64,000 nucleotides of DNA from positions 67,690,626 to 67,754,625 of the forward strand of contig OW203761.1 of the NCBI GenBank assembly GCA_934045905.1, given 5' to 3'. The notes beneath the pieces are model-generated. The model did no database searches. It had not been told where the DNA came from and saw only the letters and a program-made list of their open reading frames with translations. Shown here piece after piece: positions 7,010-20,100 of this stretch. Each line of letters begins with the position of its first letter. The first letter of the stretch is position 1. The DNA comes from Leuctra nigra. Its lineage: Eukaryota; Arthropoda; Insecta; Plecoptera; Leuctridae. Both the position numbers and the translations under genes were made by a program.

Positions 7010-9792
7010 CGGGGGTGGACCCATCAGCTTCTGAATAACACGAACAGTTAATTCCGGCGAATCGGAGAGTCTGACATAAAAAAGTGTTTCTGCACTTTTT
7101 AAGCCTCTCACCAGCTACTATATAGGGTAACGTTGTCAACTCTCTTAGAGTAATAGATTCGTCACAAAGTAGGAAACAAATAAAAAAATATCAATATGAG
7201 CTACTTCTAAAGTGGCACCCCCCTATTTTTATCGCATTTTCTTGAAGCCTACACAACGTTATGCCGAGAAATGAAATAAAACACTTTTCGAAAATAATAG
7301 GCTTAACATTAACATGTAAAAAAAAATCTCCCCTCTGCCTCCTGGAGTCGCCCGACGTTGCCCGGTCAGATAATTTTATAATAAAGTTAGGTGAGGGTAG
7401 GTTAGCGAAGCGAGCGAAGCGAGCGTAGCTGACCCTTAACAAGCTCTAACCTACAGTGACAAAAAATTGATGAAAACCTATCAGGATTGTGCCCTTCTGC
7501 TTCTGAAGGACATAAACTAAGAAATGCGGCGTATCGGAGCGTCTGACGGAAAAAAGTGTTTCTGCACTTTTTAAGCCTCTCTCCATCATCTATATGGTGT
7601 ATCATTTTCAGCTCTCTAAGAGTAATAGATTCGTCACAAAGTAGGAAACAAACAAAATTTTTTCAATATGAGCTACTTCTAAAGTGGCACCCCCCTGTTT
7701 TTATCGAATTTTCTTGAAGCCTACACAACGTTATGCCGAGAAATGTAATAAAACACTTTTCGAAAAAAAATAGGCTTAAAAATAAAATTATAAAAAAGGA
7801 ACCCCACTCTGCCCCCTTGGAGTCGCCCGACGCTGCCCTGTCAGATTATTATATAATAAAGTTAGGTTAATACAGGTTAGCGAAGCGAGCGTAGCTGACT
7901 CATCACAAGCTTTAACCTCCATTGACTAAAAAATGGATGAAAACCTAGAAAATGAGGAAAATCTAAGGAACATTGTTAATTGTTACATTGTTACCTTTGT
8001 AGGCTAACCTACATTGTTGGTCAATATACATTGACAAAAAGTGGATGAAAACCTAGGAAATGATGAAAATCTAAGGAACATTGTTAATCGTTACATTGTT
8101 ACCTTTGTAGGCTAACCTACATTGTTGGTCAATATACATTGACAAAAAAATGGATGAAAATCTATCGGGGGTGGACCCATCAGCTTCTGAATAACACGAA
8201 CAGTTAATTCCGGCGAATCGGAGAGTCTGACATAAAAAAGTGTTTCTGCACTTTTTAAGCCTCTCACCATCTACTATATAGGGTAACGTTGTCAACTCTC
8301 TTAGAGTAATAGATTCGTCACAAAGTAGGAAACAAATAAAAAAATATCAATATGAGCTACTTCTAAAGTGGCACCCCCTATTTTTATCGCATTTTCTTGA
8401 AGCCTACACAACGTTATGCCGAGAAATGAAATAAAACACTTTTCGAAAATAATAGGCTTAACATTAACATGTAAAAAAAAATCTCCCCTCTGCCTCCTGG
8501 AGTCGCCCGACGTTGCCCGGTCAGATAATTTTATAATAAAGTTAGGTGAGGGTAGGTTAGCGAAGCGAGCGAAGCGAGCGTAGCTGACCCTTAACAAGCT
8601 CTAACCTACAGTGACAAAAAATTGGAAAACCTATCAGGATTGTGCCCTTCTGCTTCTGAAGGACATAAACTAAGAAATGCGGCGTATCGGAGCGTCTGAC
8701 AGAAAAAAGTGTTTCTGCACTTTTTAAGCCTCTCTCCATCATCTATATGGTGTATCATTTTCAGCTCTCTAAGAGTAATAGATTCGTCACAAAGTAGGAA
8801 ACAAACAAAATTTTTTCAATATGAGCTACTTCTAAAGTGGCACCCCCCTGTTTTTATCGAATTTTCTTGAAGCCTACACAACGTTATGCCGAGAAATGTA
8901 ATAAAACACTTTTCGAAAAAAAATAGGCTTAAAAATAAAATTATAAAAAAGAACCCCACTCTGCCCCCTTGGAGTCGCCCGACGCTGCCCTGTCAGATTA
9001 TTATATAATAAAGTTAGGTTAATACAGGTTAGCGAAGCGAGCGTAGCTGACTCATCACAAGCTTTAACCTCCATTGACTAAAAAATGGATGAAAACCTAG
9101 GAAATGAGGAAAATCTAAGGAACATTGTTAATTGTTACATTGTTACCTTTGTAGGCTAACCTACATTGTTGGTCAATATACATTGACAAAAAAATGGATG
9201 AAAACCTAGGAAATGATGAAAATCTAAGGAACATTGTTAATCGTTACATTGTTACCTTTGTAGGCTAACCTACATTGTTGGTCAATATACATTGACAAAA
9301 AAATGGATGAAAATCTATCGGGGGTGGACCCATCAGCTTCTGAATAACACGAACAGTTAATTCCGGCGAATCGGAGAGTCTGACATAAAAAAGTGTTTCT
9401 GCACTTTTTAAGCCTCTCACCAGCTACTATATAGGGTAACGTTGTCAACTCTCTTAGAGTAATAGATTCGTCACAAAGTAGGAAACAAATAAAAAAATAT
9501 CAATATGAGCTACTTCTAAAGTGGCACCCCCCTATTTTTATCGCATTTTCTTGAAGCCTACACAACGTTATGCCGAGAAATGAAATAAAACACTTTTCGA
9601 AAATAATAGGCTTAACATTAACATGTAAAAAAAAATCTCCCCTCTGCCTCCTGGAGTCGCCCGACGTTGCCCGGTCAGATAATTTTATAATAAAGTTAGG
9701 TGAGGGTAGGTTAGCGAAGCGAGCGAAGCGAGCGTAGCTGACCCTTAACAAGCTCTAACCTACAGTGACAAAAAATTGATGAAAACCTATCA

Positions 9793-9804
9793 TTGTATAT
9801 AGAT
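9793..9804 (+). repeat. Diagnostic 12-base replacement at the B/A junction (first of six)
   Basis: The usual CTATCA-G-GATTGTGCCC is replaced by CTATCA-TTGTATATAGAT-GATTG, a net gain of 11 bp. The same change occurs at 14427-14438, 17948-17959, 21427-21438, 23749-23760 and 27226-27237. All six follow a B monomer of the CACCAGCTAC subtype. The inserted ATATAGATGAT is the reverse complement of ATCATCTATAT found about 110 bp downstream in monomer A. Confidence 0.85.
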
Positions 9805-11822
9805 GATTGTGCCCTTCTGCTTCTGAAGGACATAAACTAAGAAATGCGGCGTATCGGAGCGTCTGACAGAAAAAAGTGTTTCTGCACTTTTTAAGCCTCT
9901 CTCCATCATCTATATGGTGTATCATTTTCAGCTCTCTAAGAGTAATAGATTCGTCACAAAGTAGGAAACAAACAAAATTTTTTCAATATGAGCTACTTCT
10001 AAAGTGGCACCCCCCTGTTTTTATCGAATTTTCTTGAAGCCTACACAACGTTATGCCGAGAAATGTAATAAAACACTTTTCGAAAAAAAATAGGCTTAAA
10101 AATAAAATTATAAAAAAGAACCCCACTCTGCCCCCTTGGAGTCGCCCGACGCTGCCCTGTCAGATTATTATATAATAAAGTTAGGTTAATACAGGTTAGC
10201 GAAGCGAGCGTAGCTGACTCATCACAAGCTTTAACCTCCATTGACTAAAAAATGGATGAAAACCTAGGAAATGAGGAAAATCTAAGGAACATTGTTAATT
10301 GTTACATTGTTACCTTTGTAGGCTAACCTACATTGTTGGTCAATATACATTGACAAAAAAATGGATGAAAACCTAGGAAATGATGAAAATCTAAGGAACA
10401 TTGTTAATTGTTACATTGTTACCTTTGTAGGCTAACCTACATTGTTGGTCAATATACATTGACAAAAAAATGGATGAAAATCTATCGGGGGTGGACCCAT
10501 CAGCTTCTGAATAACACGAACAGTTAATTCCGGCGAATCGGAGAGTCTGACATAAAAAAGTGTTTCTGCACTTTTTAAGCCTCTCACCATCTACTATATA
10601 GGGTAACGTTGTCAACTCTCTTAGAGTAATAGATTCGTCACAAAGTAGGAAACAAATAAAAAAATATCAATATGAGCTACTTCTAAAGTGGCACCCCCTA
10701 TTTTTATCGCATTTTCTTGAAGCCTACACAACGTTATGCCGAGAAATGAAATAAAACACTTTTCGAAAATAATAGGCTTAACATTAACATGTAAAAAAAA
10801 AATCTCCCCTCTGCCTCCTGGAGTCGCCCGACGTTGCCCGGTCAGATAATTTTATAATAAAGTTAGGTGAGGGTAGGTTAGCGAAGCGAGCGAAGCGAGC
10901 GTAGCTGACCCTTAACAAGCTCTAACCTACAGTGACAAAAAATTGATGAAAACCTATCAGGATTGTGCCCTTCTGCTTCTGAAGGACATAAACTAAGAAA
11001 TGCGGCGTATCGGAGCGTCTGACAGAAAAAAGTGTTTCTGCACTTTTTAAGCCTCTCTCCATCATCTATATGGTGTATCATTTTCAGCTCTCTAAGAGTA
11101 AAAAATTCGTCACAAAGTAGGAAACAAACAAAATTTTTTCAATATGAGCTATTTCTAAAGTGGCACCCCCCTGTTTTTATCGAATTTTCTTGAAGCCTAC
11201 ACAACGTTATGCCGAGAAATGTAATAAAACACTTTTCGAAAAAAAATAGGCTTAAAAATAAAATTATAAAAAAGGAACCCCACTCTGCCCCCTTGGAGTC
11301 GCCCGACGCTGCCCTGTCAGATTATTATATAATAAATTTAGGTTAATACAGGTTAGCGAAGCGAGCGTAGCTGACTCATCACAAGCTTTAACCTCCATTG
11401 ACTAAAAAATGGATGAAAACCTAGGAAATGAGGAAAATCTAAGGAACATTGTTAATTGTTACATTGTTACCTTTGTAGGCTAACCTACATTGTTGGTCAA
11501 TATACATTGACAAAAAGTGGATGAAAACCTAGGAAATGATGAAAATCTAAGGAACATTGTTAATCGTTACATTGTTACCTTTGTAGGCTAACCTACATTG
11601 TTGGTCAATATACATTGACAAAAAAATGGATGAAAATCTATCGGGGGTGGACCCATCAGCTTCTGAATAACACGAACAGTTAATTCCGGCGAATCGGAGA
11701 GTCTGACATAAAAAAGTGTTTCTGCACTTTTTAAGCCCCTCACCATCTACTATATAGGGTAACGTTGTCAACTCTCTTAGAGTAATAGATTCGTCACAAA
11801 GTAGGAAACAAATAAAAAAATA

Positions 11823-13952
11823 TCAATATGAGCTACTTCTAAAGTGGCACCCCCCTATTTTTATCGCATTTTCTTGAAGCCTACACAACGTTATGCCGAG
11901 AAATGAAATAAAACACTTTTCGAAAATAATAGGCTTAACATTTACATGTAAAAAAAAATCTCCCCTCTGCCTCCTGGAGTCGCCCGACGTTGCCCGGTCA
12001 GATAATTTTATAATAAAGTTAGGTGAGGGTAGGTTAGCGAAGCGAGCGAAGCGAGCGTAGCTGACCCTTAACAAGCTCTAACCTACAGTGACAAAAAATT
12101 GATGAAAACCTATCAGGATTGTACCCTTCTGCTTCTGAAGGACATAAACTAAGAAATGCGGCGTATCGGAGCGTCTGACAGAAAAAAGTGTTTCTGCACT
12201 TTTTAAGCCTCTCTCCATCAACTATATGGTGTATCATTTTCAGCTCTCTAAGAGTAATAGATTCGTCACAAAGTAGGAAACAAACAAAATTTTTTCAATA
12301 TGAGCTACTTCTAAAGTGGCACCCCCCTGTTTTTATCGAATTTTCTTGAAGCCTACACAACGTTATGCCGAGAAATGTAATAAAACACTTTTCGAAAAAA
12401 AATAGGCTTAAAAATAAAATTATAAAAAAGAACCCCACTCTGCCCCCTTGGAGTCGCCCGACGCTGCCCTGTCAGATTATTATATAATAAAGTTAGGTTA
12501 ATACAGGTTAGCGAAGCGAGCGTAGCTGACTCATCACAAGCTTTAACCTCCATTGACTAAAAAATGGATGAAAACCTAGGAAATGAGGAAAATCTAAGGA
12601 ACATTGTTAATTGTTACATTGTTACCTTTGTAGGCTAACCTACATTGTTGGTCAATATACATTGACAAAAAAATGGATGAAAACCTAGGAAATGATGAAA
12701 ATCTAAGGAACATTGTTAATTGTTACATTGTTACCTTTGTAGGCTAACCTACATTGTTGGTCAATATACATTGACAAAAAAATGGATGAAAATCTATCGG
12801 GGGTGGACCCATCAGCTTCTGAATAACACGAACAGTTAATTCCGGCGAATCGGAGAGTCTGACATAAAAAAGTGTTTCTGCACTTTTTAAGCCTCTCACC
12901 ATCTACTATATAGGGTAACGTTGTCAACTCTCTTAGAGTAATAGATTCGTCACAAAGTAGGAAACAAATAAAAAAATATCAATATGAGCTACTTCTAAAG
13001 TGGCACCCCCTATTTTTATCGCATTTTCTTGAAGCCTACACAACGTTATGCCGAGAAATGAAATAAAACACTTTTCGAAAATAATAGGCTTAACATTAAC
13101 ATGTAAAAAAAAATCTCCCCTCTGCCTCCTGGAGTCGCCCGACGTTGCCCGGTCAGATAATTTTATAATAAAGTTAGGTGAGGGTAGGTTAGCGAAGCGA
13201 GCGAAGCGAGCGTAGCTGACCCTTAACAAGCTTAAACCTACAGTGACAAAAAATTGATGAAAACCTATCAGGATTGTGCCCTTCTGCTTCTGAAGGACAT
13301 AAACTAAGAAATGCGGCGTATCGGAGCGTCTGACAGAAAAAAGTGTTTCTGCACTTTTTAAGCCTCTCTCCATCATCTATATGGTGTATCATTTTCAGCT
13401 CTCTTAGAGTAATAGATTCGTCACAAAGTAGGAAACAAACAAAATTTTTTCAATATGAGCTACTTCTAAAGTGGCACCCCCCTGTTTTTATCGAATTTTC
13501 TTGAAGCCTACACAACGTTATGCCGAGAAATGTAATAAAACACTTTTCGAAAAAAAATAGGCTTAAAAATAAAATTATAAAAAAGAACCCCACTCTGCCC
13601 CCTTGGAGTCGCCCGACGCTGCCCTGTCAGATTATTATATAATAAAGTTAGGTTAATACAGGTTAGCGAAGCGAGCGTAGCTGACTCATCACAAGCTTTA
13701 ACCTCCATTGACTAAAAAATGGATGAAAACCTAGGAAATGAGGAAAATCTAAGGAACATTGTTAATTGTTACATTGTTACCTTTGTAGGCTAACCTACAT
13801 TGTTGGTCAATATACATTGACAAAAAAATGGATGAAAACCTAGGAAATGATGAAAATCTAAGGAACATTGTTAATCGTTACATTGTTACCTTTGTAGGCT
13901 AACCTACATTGTTGGTCAATATACATTGACAAAAAAATGGATGAAAATCTAT
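11823..13952 (+). repeat. Duplicate of 832-2961 within the array, with empty transposon site
   Basis: Shares with 832-2961, at a constant offset of 10991 bp, variants rare or absent elsewhere: AACATTTACATG, GGATTGTACCC, CCATCAACTATATGG, and an A monomer with CTCTCTTAGAG. The position matching the transposon insertion, 13946-13952, is uninterrupted (AATCTAT followed by CGGGGG). Left of about 11800 the two regions diverge (for example GAGTAATAG against GAGTAAAAAA), so the duplicated part starts around here. Confidence 0.8.
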
Positions 13953-16900
13953 CGGGGGTGGACCCATCAGCTTCTGAATAACACGAACAGTTAATTCCGG
14001 CGAATCGGAGAGTCTGACATAAAAAAGTGTTTCTGCACTTTTTAAGCCTCTCACCAGCTACTATATAGGGTAACGTTGTCAACTCTCTTAGAGTAATAGA
14101 TTCGTCACAAAGTAGGAAACAAATAAAAAAATATCAATATGAGCTACTTCTAAAGTGGCACCCCCCTATTTTTATCGCATTTTCTTGAAGCCTACACAAC
14201 GTTATGCCGAGAAATGAAATAAAACACTTTTCGAAAATAATAGGCTTAACATTAACATGTAAAAAAAAATCTCCCCTCTGCCTCCTGGAGTCGCCCGACG
14301 TTGCCCGGTCAGATAATTTTATAATAAAGTTAGGTGAGGGTAGGTTAGCGAAGCGAGCGAAGCGAGCGTAGCTGACCCTTAACAAGCTCTAACCTACAGT
14401 GACAAAAAATTGATGAAAACCTATCATTGTATATAGATGATTGTGCCCTTCTGCTTCTGAAGGACATAAACTAAGAAATGCGGCGTATCGGAGCGTCTGA
14501 CAGAAAAAAGTGTTTCTGCACTTTTTAAGCCTCTCTCCATCATCTATATGGTGTATCATTTTCAGCTCTCTAAGAGTAATAGATTCGTCACAAAGTAGGA
14601 AACAAACAAAATTTTTTCAATATGAGCTACTTCTAAAGTGGCACCCCCCTGTTTTTATCGAATTTTCTTGAAGCCTACACAACGTTATGCCGAGAAATGT
14701 AATAAAACACTTTTCGAAAAAAAATAGGCTTAAAAATAAAATTATAAAAAAGGAACCCCACTCTGCCCCCTTGGAGTCGCCCGACGCTGCCCTGTCAGAT
14801 TATTATATAATAAATTTAGGTTAATACAGGTTAGCGAAGCGAGCGTAGCTGACTCATCACAAGCTTTAACCTCCATTGACTAAAAAATGGATGAAAACCT
14901 AGGAAATGAGGAAAATCTAAGGAACATTGTTAATTGTTACATTGTTACCTTTGTAGGCTAACCTACATTGTTGGTCAATATACATTGACAAAAAGTGGAT
15001 GAAAACCTAGGAAATGATGAAAATCTAAGGAACATTGTTAATCGTTACATTGTTACCTTTGTAGGCTAACCTACATTGTTGGTCAATATACATTGACAAA
15101 AAAATGGATGAAAATCTATCGGGGGTGGACCCATCAGCTTCTGAATAACACGAACAGTTAATTCCGGCGAATCGGAGAGTCTGACATAAAAAAGTGTTTC
15201 TGCACTTTTTAAGCCCCTCACCATCTACTATATAGGGTAACGTTGTCAACTCTCTTAGAGTAATAGATTCGTCACAAAGTAGGAAACAAATAAAAAAATA
15301 TCAATATGAGCTACTTCTAAAGTGGCACCCCCCTATTTTTATCGCATTTTCTTGAAGCCTACACAACGTTATGCCGAGAAATGAAATAAAACACTTTTCG
15401 AAAATAATAGGCTTAACATTAACATGTAAAAAAAAAATCTCCCCTCTGCCTCCTGGAGTCGCCCGACGTTGCCCGGTCAGATAATTTTATAATAAAGTTA
15501 GGTGAGGGTAGGTTAGCGAAGCGAGCGAAGCGAGCGTAGCTGACCCTTAACAAGCTTTAACCTACAGTGACAAAAAATTGATGAAAACCTATCAGGATTG
15601 TGCCCTTCTGCTTCTGAAGGACATAAACTAAGAAATGCGGCGTATCGGAGCGTCTGACAGAAAAAAGTGTTTCTGCACTTTTTAAGCCTCTCTCCATCAT
15701 CTATATGGTGTATCATTTTCAGCTCTCTAAGAGTAAAAAATTCGTCACAAAGTAGGAAACAAACAAAATTTTTTCAATATGAGCTATTTCTAAAGTGGCA
15801 CCCCCCTGTTTTTATCGAATTTTCTTGAAGCCTACACAACGTTATGCCGAGAAATGTAATAAAACACTTTTCGAAAAAAAATAGGCTTAAAAATAAAATT
15901 ATAAAAAAGGAACCCCACTCTGCCCCCTTGGAGTCGCCCGACGCTGCCCTGTCAGATTATTATATAATAAATTTAGGTTAATACAGGTTAGCGAAGCGAG
16001 CGTAGCTGACTCATCACAAGCTTTAACCTCCATTGACTAAAAAATGGATGAAAACCTAGGAAATGAGGAAAATCTAAGGAACATTGTTAATTGTTACATT
16101 GTTACCTTTGTAGGCTAACCTACATTGTTGGTCAATATACATTGACAAAAAGTGGATGAAAACCTAGGAAATGATGAAAATCTAAGGAACATTGTTAATC
16201 GTTACATTGTTACCTTTGTAGGCTAACCTACATTGTTGGTCAATATACATTGACAAAAAAATGGATGAAAATCTATCGGGGGTGGACCCATCAGCTTCTG
16301 AATAACACGAACAGTTAATTCCGGCGAATCGGAGAGTCTGACATAAAAAAGTGTTTCTGCACTTTTTAAGCCTCTCACCATCTACTATATAGGGTAACGT
16401 TGTCAACTCTCTTAGAGTAATAGATTCGTCACAAAGTAGGAAACAAATAAAAAAATATCAATATGAGCTACTTGTAAAGTGGCACCCCCCTATTTTTATC
16501 GCATTTTCTTGAAGCCTACACAACGTTATGCCGAGAAATGAAATAAAACACTTTTCGAAAATAATAGGCTTAACATTAACATGTAAAAAAAATCTCCCCT
16601 CTGCCTCCTGGAGTCGCCCGACGTTGCCCGGTCAGATAATTTTATAATAAAGTTAGGTGAGGGTAGGTTAGCGAAGCGAGCGAAGCGAGCGTAGCTGACC
16701 CTTAACAAGCTCTAACCTACAGTGACAAAAAATTGATGAAAACCTATCAGGATTGTGCCCTTCTGCTTCTGAAGGACATAAACTAAGAAATGCGGCGTAT
16801 CGGAGCGTCTGACAGAAAAAAGTGTTTCTGCACTTTTTAAGCCTCTCTCCATCATCTATATGGTGTATCATTTTCAGCTCTCTAAGAGTAATAGATTCGT

Positions 16901-17088
16901 CACAAAGTAGGAAACAAACAAAATTTTTTCAATATGAGCTACTTCTAAAGTGGCACCCCCCTGTTTTTATCGAATTTTCTTGAAGCCTACACAACGTTAT
17001 GCCGAGAAATGTAATAAAACACTTTTCGAAAAAAAATAGGCTTAAAAATAAAATTATAAAAAAGAACCCCACTCTGCCCTCTTGGAGT

Positions 17089-17174
17089 CGCCCGACGCTG
17101 CCCTGTCAGATTATTATATAATAAAGTTAGGCGCCCGACGCTGCCCTGTCAGATTATTATATAATAAAGTTAGG
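17089..17174 (+). repeat. Local 43-bp tandem duplication within one A monomer
   Basis: The segment starting CGCCCGACGCTGCCCTG and ending AAAGTTAGG occurs at 17089-17131 and again at 17132-17174. No other unit has it, so it is a private, probably recent event. It explains most of the long 16801-18010 unit; the rest is the 12-base replacement at 17948. Confidence 0.92.
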
Positions 17175-20100
17175 TTAATACAGGTTAGCGAAGCGAGCGT
17201 AGCTGACTCATCACAAGCTTTAACCTCCATTGACTAAAAAATGGATGAAAACCTAGGAAATGAGGAAAATCTAAGGAACATTGTTAATTGTTACATTGTT
17301 ACCTTTGTAGGCTAACCTACATTGTTGGTCAATATACATTGACAAAAAAATGGATGAAAACCTAGGAAATGATGAAAATCTAAGGAACATTGTTAATCGT
17401 TACATTGTTACCTTTGTAGGCTAACCTACATTGTTGGTCAATATACATTGACAAAAAATGGATGAAAATCTATCGGGGGTGGACCCATCAGCTTCTGAAT
17501 AACACGAACAGTTAATTCCGGCGAATCGGAGAGTCTGACATAAAAAAGTGTTTCTGCACTTTTTAAGCCTCTCACCAGCTACTATATAGGGTAACGTTGT
17601 CAACTCTCTTAGAGTAATAGATTCGTCACAAAGTAGGAAACAAATAAAAAAATATCAATATGAGCTACTTCTAAAGTGGCACCCCCCTATTTTTATCGCA
17701 TTTTCTTGAAGCCTACACAACGTTATGCCGAGAAATGAAATAAAACACTTTTCGAAAATAATAGGCTTAACATTAACATGTAAAAAAAAATCTCCCCTCT
17801 GCCTCCTGGAGTCGCCCGACGTTGCCCGGTCAGATAATTTTATAATAAAGTTAGGTGAGGGTAGGTTAGCGAAGCGAGCGAAGCGAGCGTAGCTGACCCT
17901 TAACAAGCTCTAACCTACAGTGACAAAAAATTGATGAAAACCTATCATTGTATATAGATGATTGTGCCCTTCTGCTTCTGAAGGACATAAACTAAGAAAT
18001 GCGGCGTATCGGAGCGTCTGACAGAAAAAAGTGTTTCTGCACTTTTTAAGCCTCTCTCCATCATCTATATGGTGTATCATTTTCAGCTCTCTAAGAGTAA
18101 TAGATTCGTCACAAAGTAGGAAACAAACAAAATTTTTTCAATATGAGCTACTTCTAAAGTGGCACCCCCCTGTTTTTATCGAATTTTCTTGAAGCCTACA
18201 CAACGTTATGCCGAGAAATGTAATAAAACACTTTTCGAAAAAAAATAGGCTTAAAAATAAAATTATAAAAAAGAACCCCACTCTGCCCCCTTGGAGTCGC
18301 CCGACGCTGCCCTGTCAGATTATTATATAATAAAGTTAGGTTAATACAGGTTAGCGAAGCGAGCGTAGCTGACTCATCACAAGCTTTAACCTCCATTGAC
18401 TAAAAAATGGATGAAAACCTAGGAAATGAGGAAAATCTAAGGAACATTGTTAATTGTTACATTGTTACCTTTGTAGGCTAACCTACATTGTTGGTCAATA
18501 TACATTGACAAAAAAATGGATGAAAACCTAGGAAATGATGAAAATCTAAGGAACATTGTTAATTGTTACATTGTTACCTTTGTAGGCTAACCTACATTGT
18601 TGGTCAATATACATTGACAAAAAAATGGATGAAAATCTATCGGGGGTGGACCCATCAGCTTCTGAATAACACGAACAGTTAATTCCGGCGAATCGGAGAG
18701 TCTGACATAAAAAAGTGTTTCTGCACTTTTTAAGCCTCTCACCATCTACTATATAGGGTAACGTTGTCAACTCTCTTAGAGTAATAGATTCGTCACAAAG
18801 TAGGAAACAAATAAAAAAATATCAATATGAGCTACTTCTAAAGTGGCACCCCCTATTTTTATCGCATTTTCTTGAAGCCTACACAACGTTATGCCGAGAA
18901 ATGAAATAAAACACTTTTCGAAAATAATAGGCTTAACATTAACATGTAAAAAAAAAATCTCCCCTCTGCCTCCTGGAGTCGCCCGACGTTGCCCGGTCAG
19001 ATAATTTTATAATAAAGTTAGGTGAGGGTAGGTTAGCGAAGCGAGCGAAGCGAGCGTAGCTGACCCTTAACAAGCTTTAACCTACAGTGACAAAAAATTG
19101 ATGAAAACCTATCAGGATTGTGCCCTTCTGCTTCTGAAGGACATAAACTAAGAAATGCGGCGTATCGGAGCGTCTGACAGAAAAAAGTGTTTCTGCACTT
19201 TTTAAGCCTCTCTCCATCATCTATATGGTGTATCATTTTCAGCTCTCTAAGAGTAAAAAATTCGTCACAAAGTAGGAAACAAACAAAATTTTTTCAATAT
19301 GAGCTATTTCTAAAGTGGCACCCCCCTGTTTTTATCGAATTTTCTTGAAGCCTACACAACGTTATGCCGAGAAATATAATAAAACACTTTTCGAAAAAAA
19401 ATAGGCTTAAAAATAAAATTATAAAAAAGGAACCCCACTCTGCCCCCTTGGAGTCGCCCGACGCTGCCCTGTCAGATTATTATATAATAAAGTTAGGTTA
19501 ATACAGGTTAGCGAAGCGAGCGTAGCTGACTCATCACAAGCTTTAACCTCCATTGACTAAAAAATGGATGAAAACCTAGGAAATGAGGAAAATCTAAGGA
19601 ACATTGTTAATTGTTACATTGTTACCTTTGTAGGCTAACCTACATTGTTGGTCAATATACATTGACAAAAAGTGGATGAAAACCTAGGAAATGATGAAAA
19701 TCTAAGGAACATTGTTAATCGTTACATTGTTACCTTTGTAGGCTAACCTACATTGTTGGTCAATATACATTGACAAAAAAATGGATGAAAATCTATCGGG
19801 GGTGGACCCATCAGCTTCTGAATAACACGAACAGTTAATTCCGGCGAATCGGAGAGTCTGACATAAAAAAGTGTTTCTGCACTTTTTAAGCCTCTCACCA
19901 TCTACTATATAGGGTAACGTTGTCAACTCTCTTAGAGTAATAGATTCGTCACAAAGTAGGAAACAAATAAAAAAATATCAATATGAGCTACTTCTAAAGT
20001 GGCACCCCCCTATTTTTATCGCATTTTCTTGAAGCCTACACAACGTTATGCCGAGAAATGAAATAAAACACTTTTCGAAAATAATAGGCTTAACATTAAC

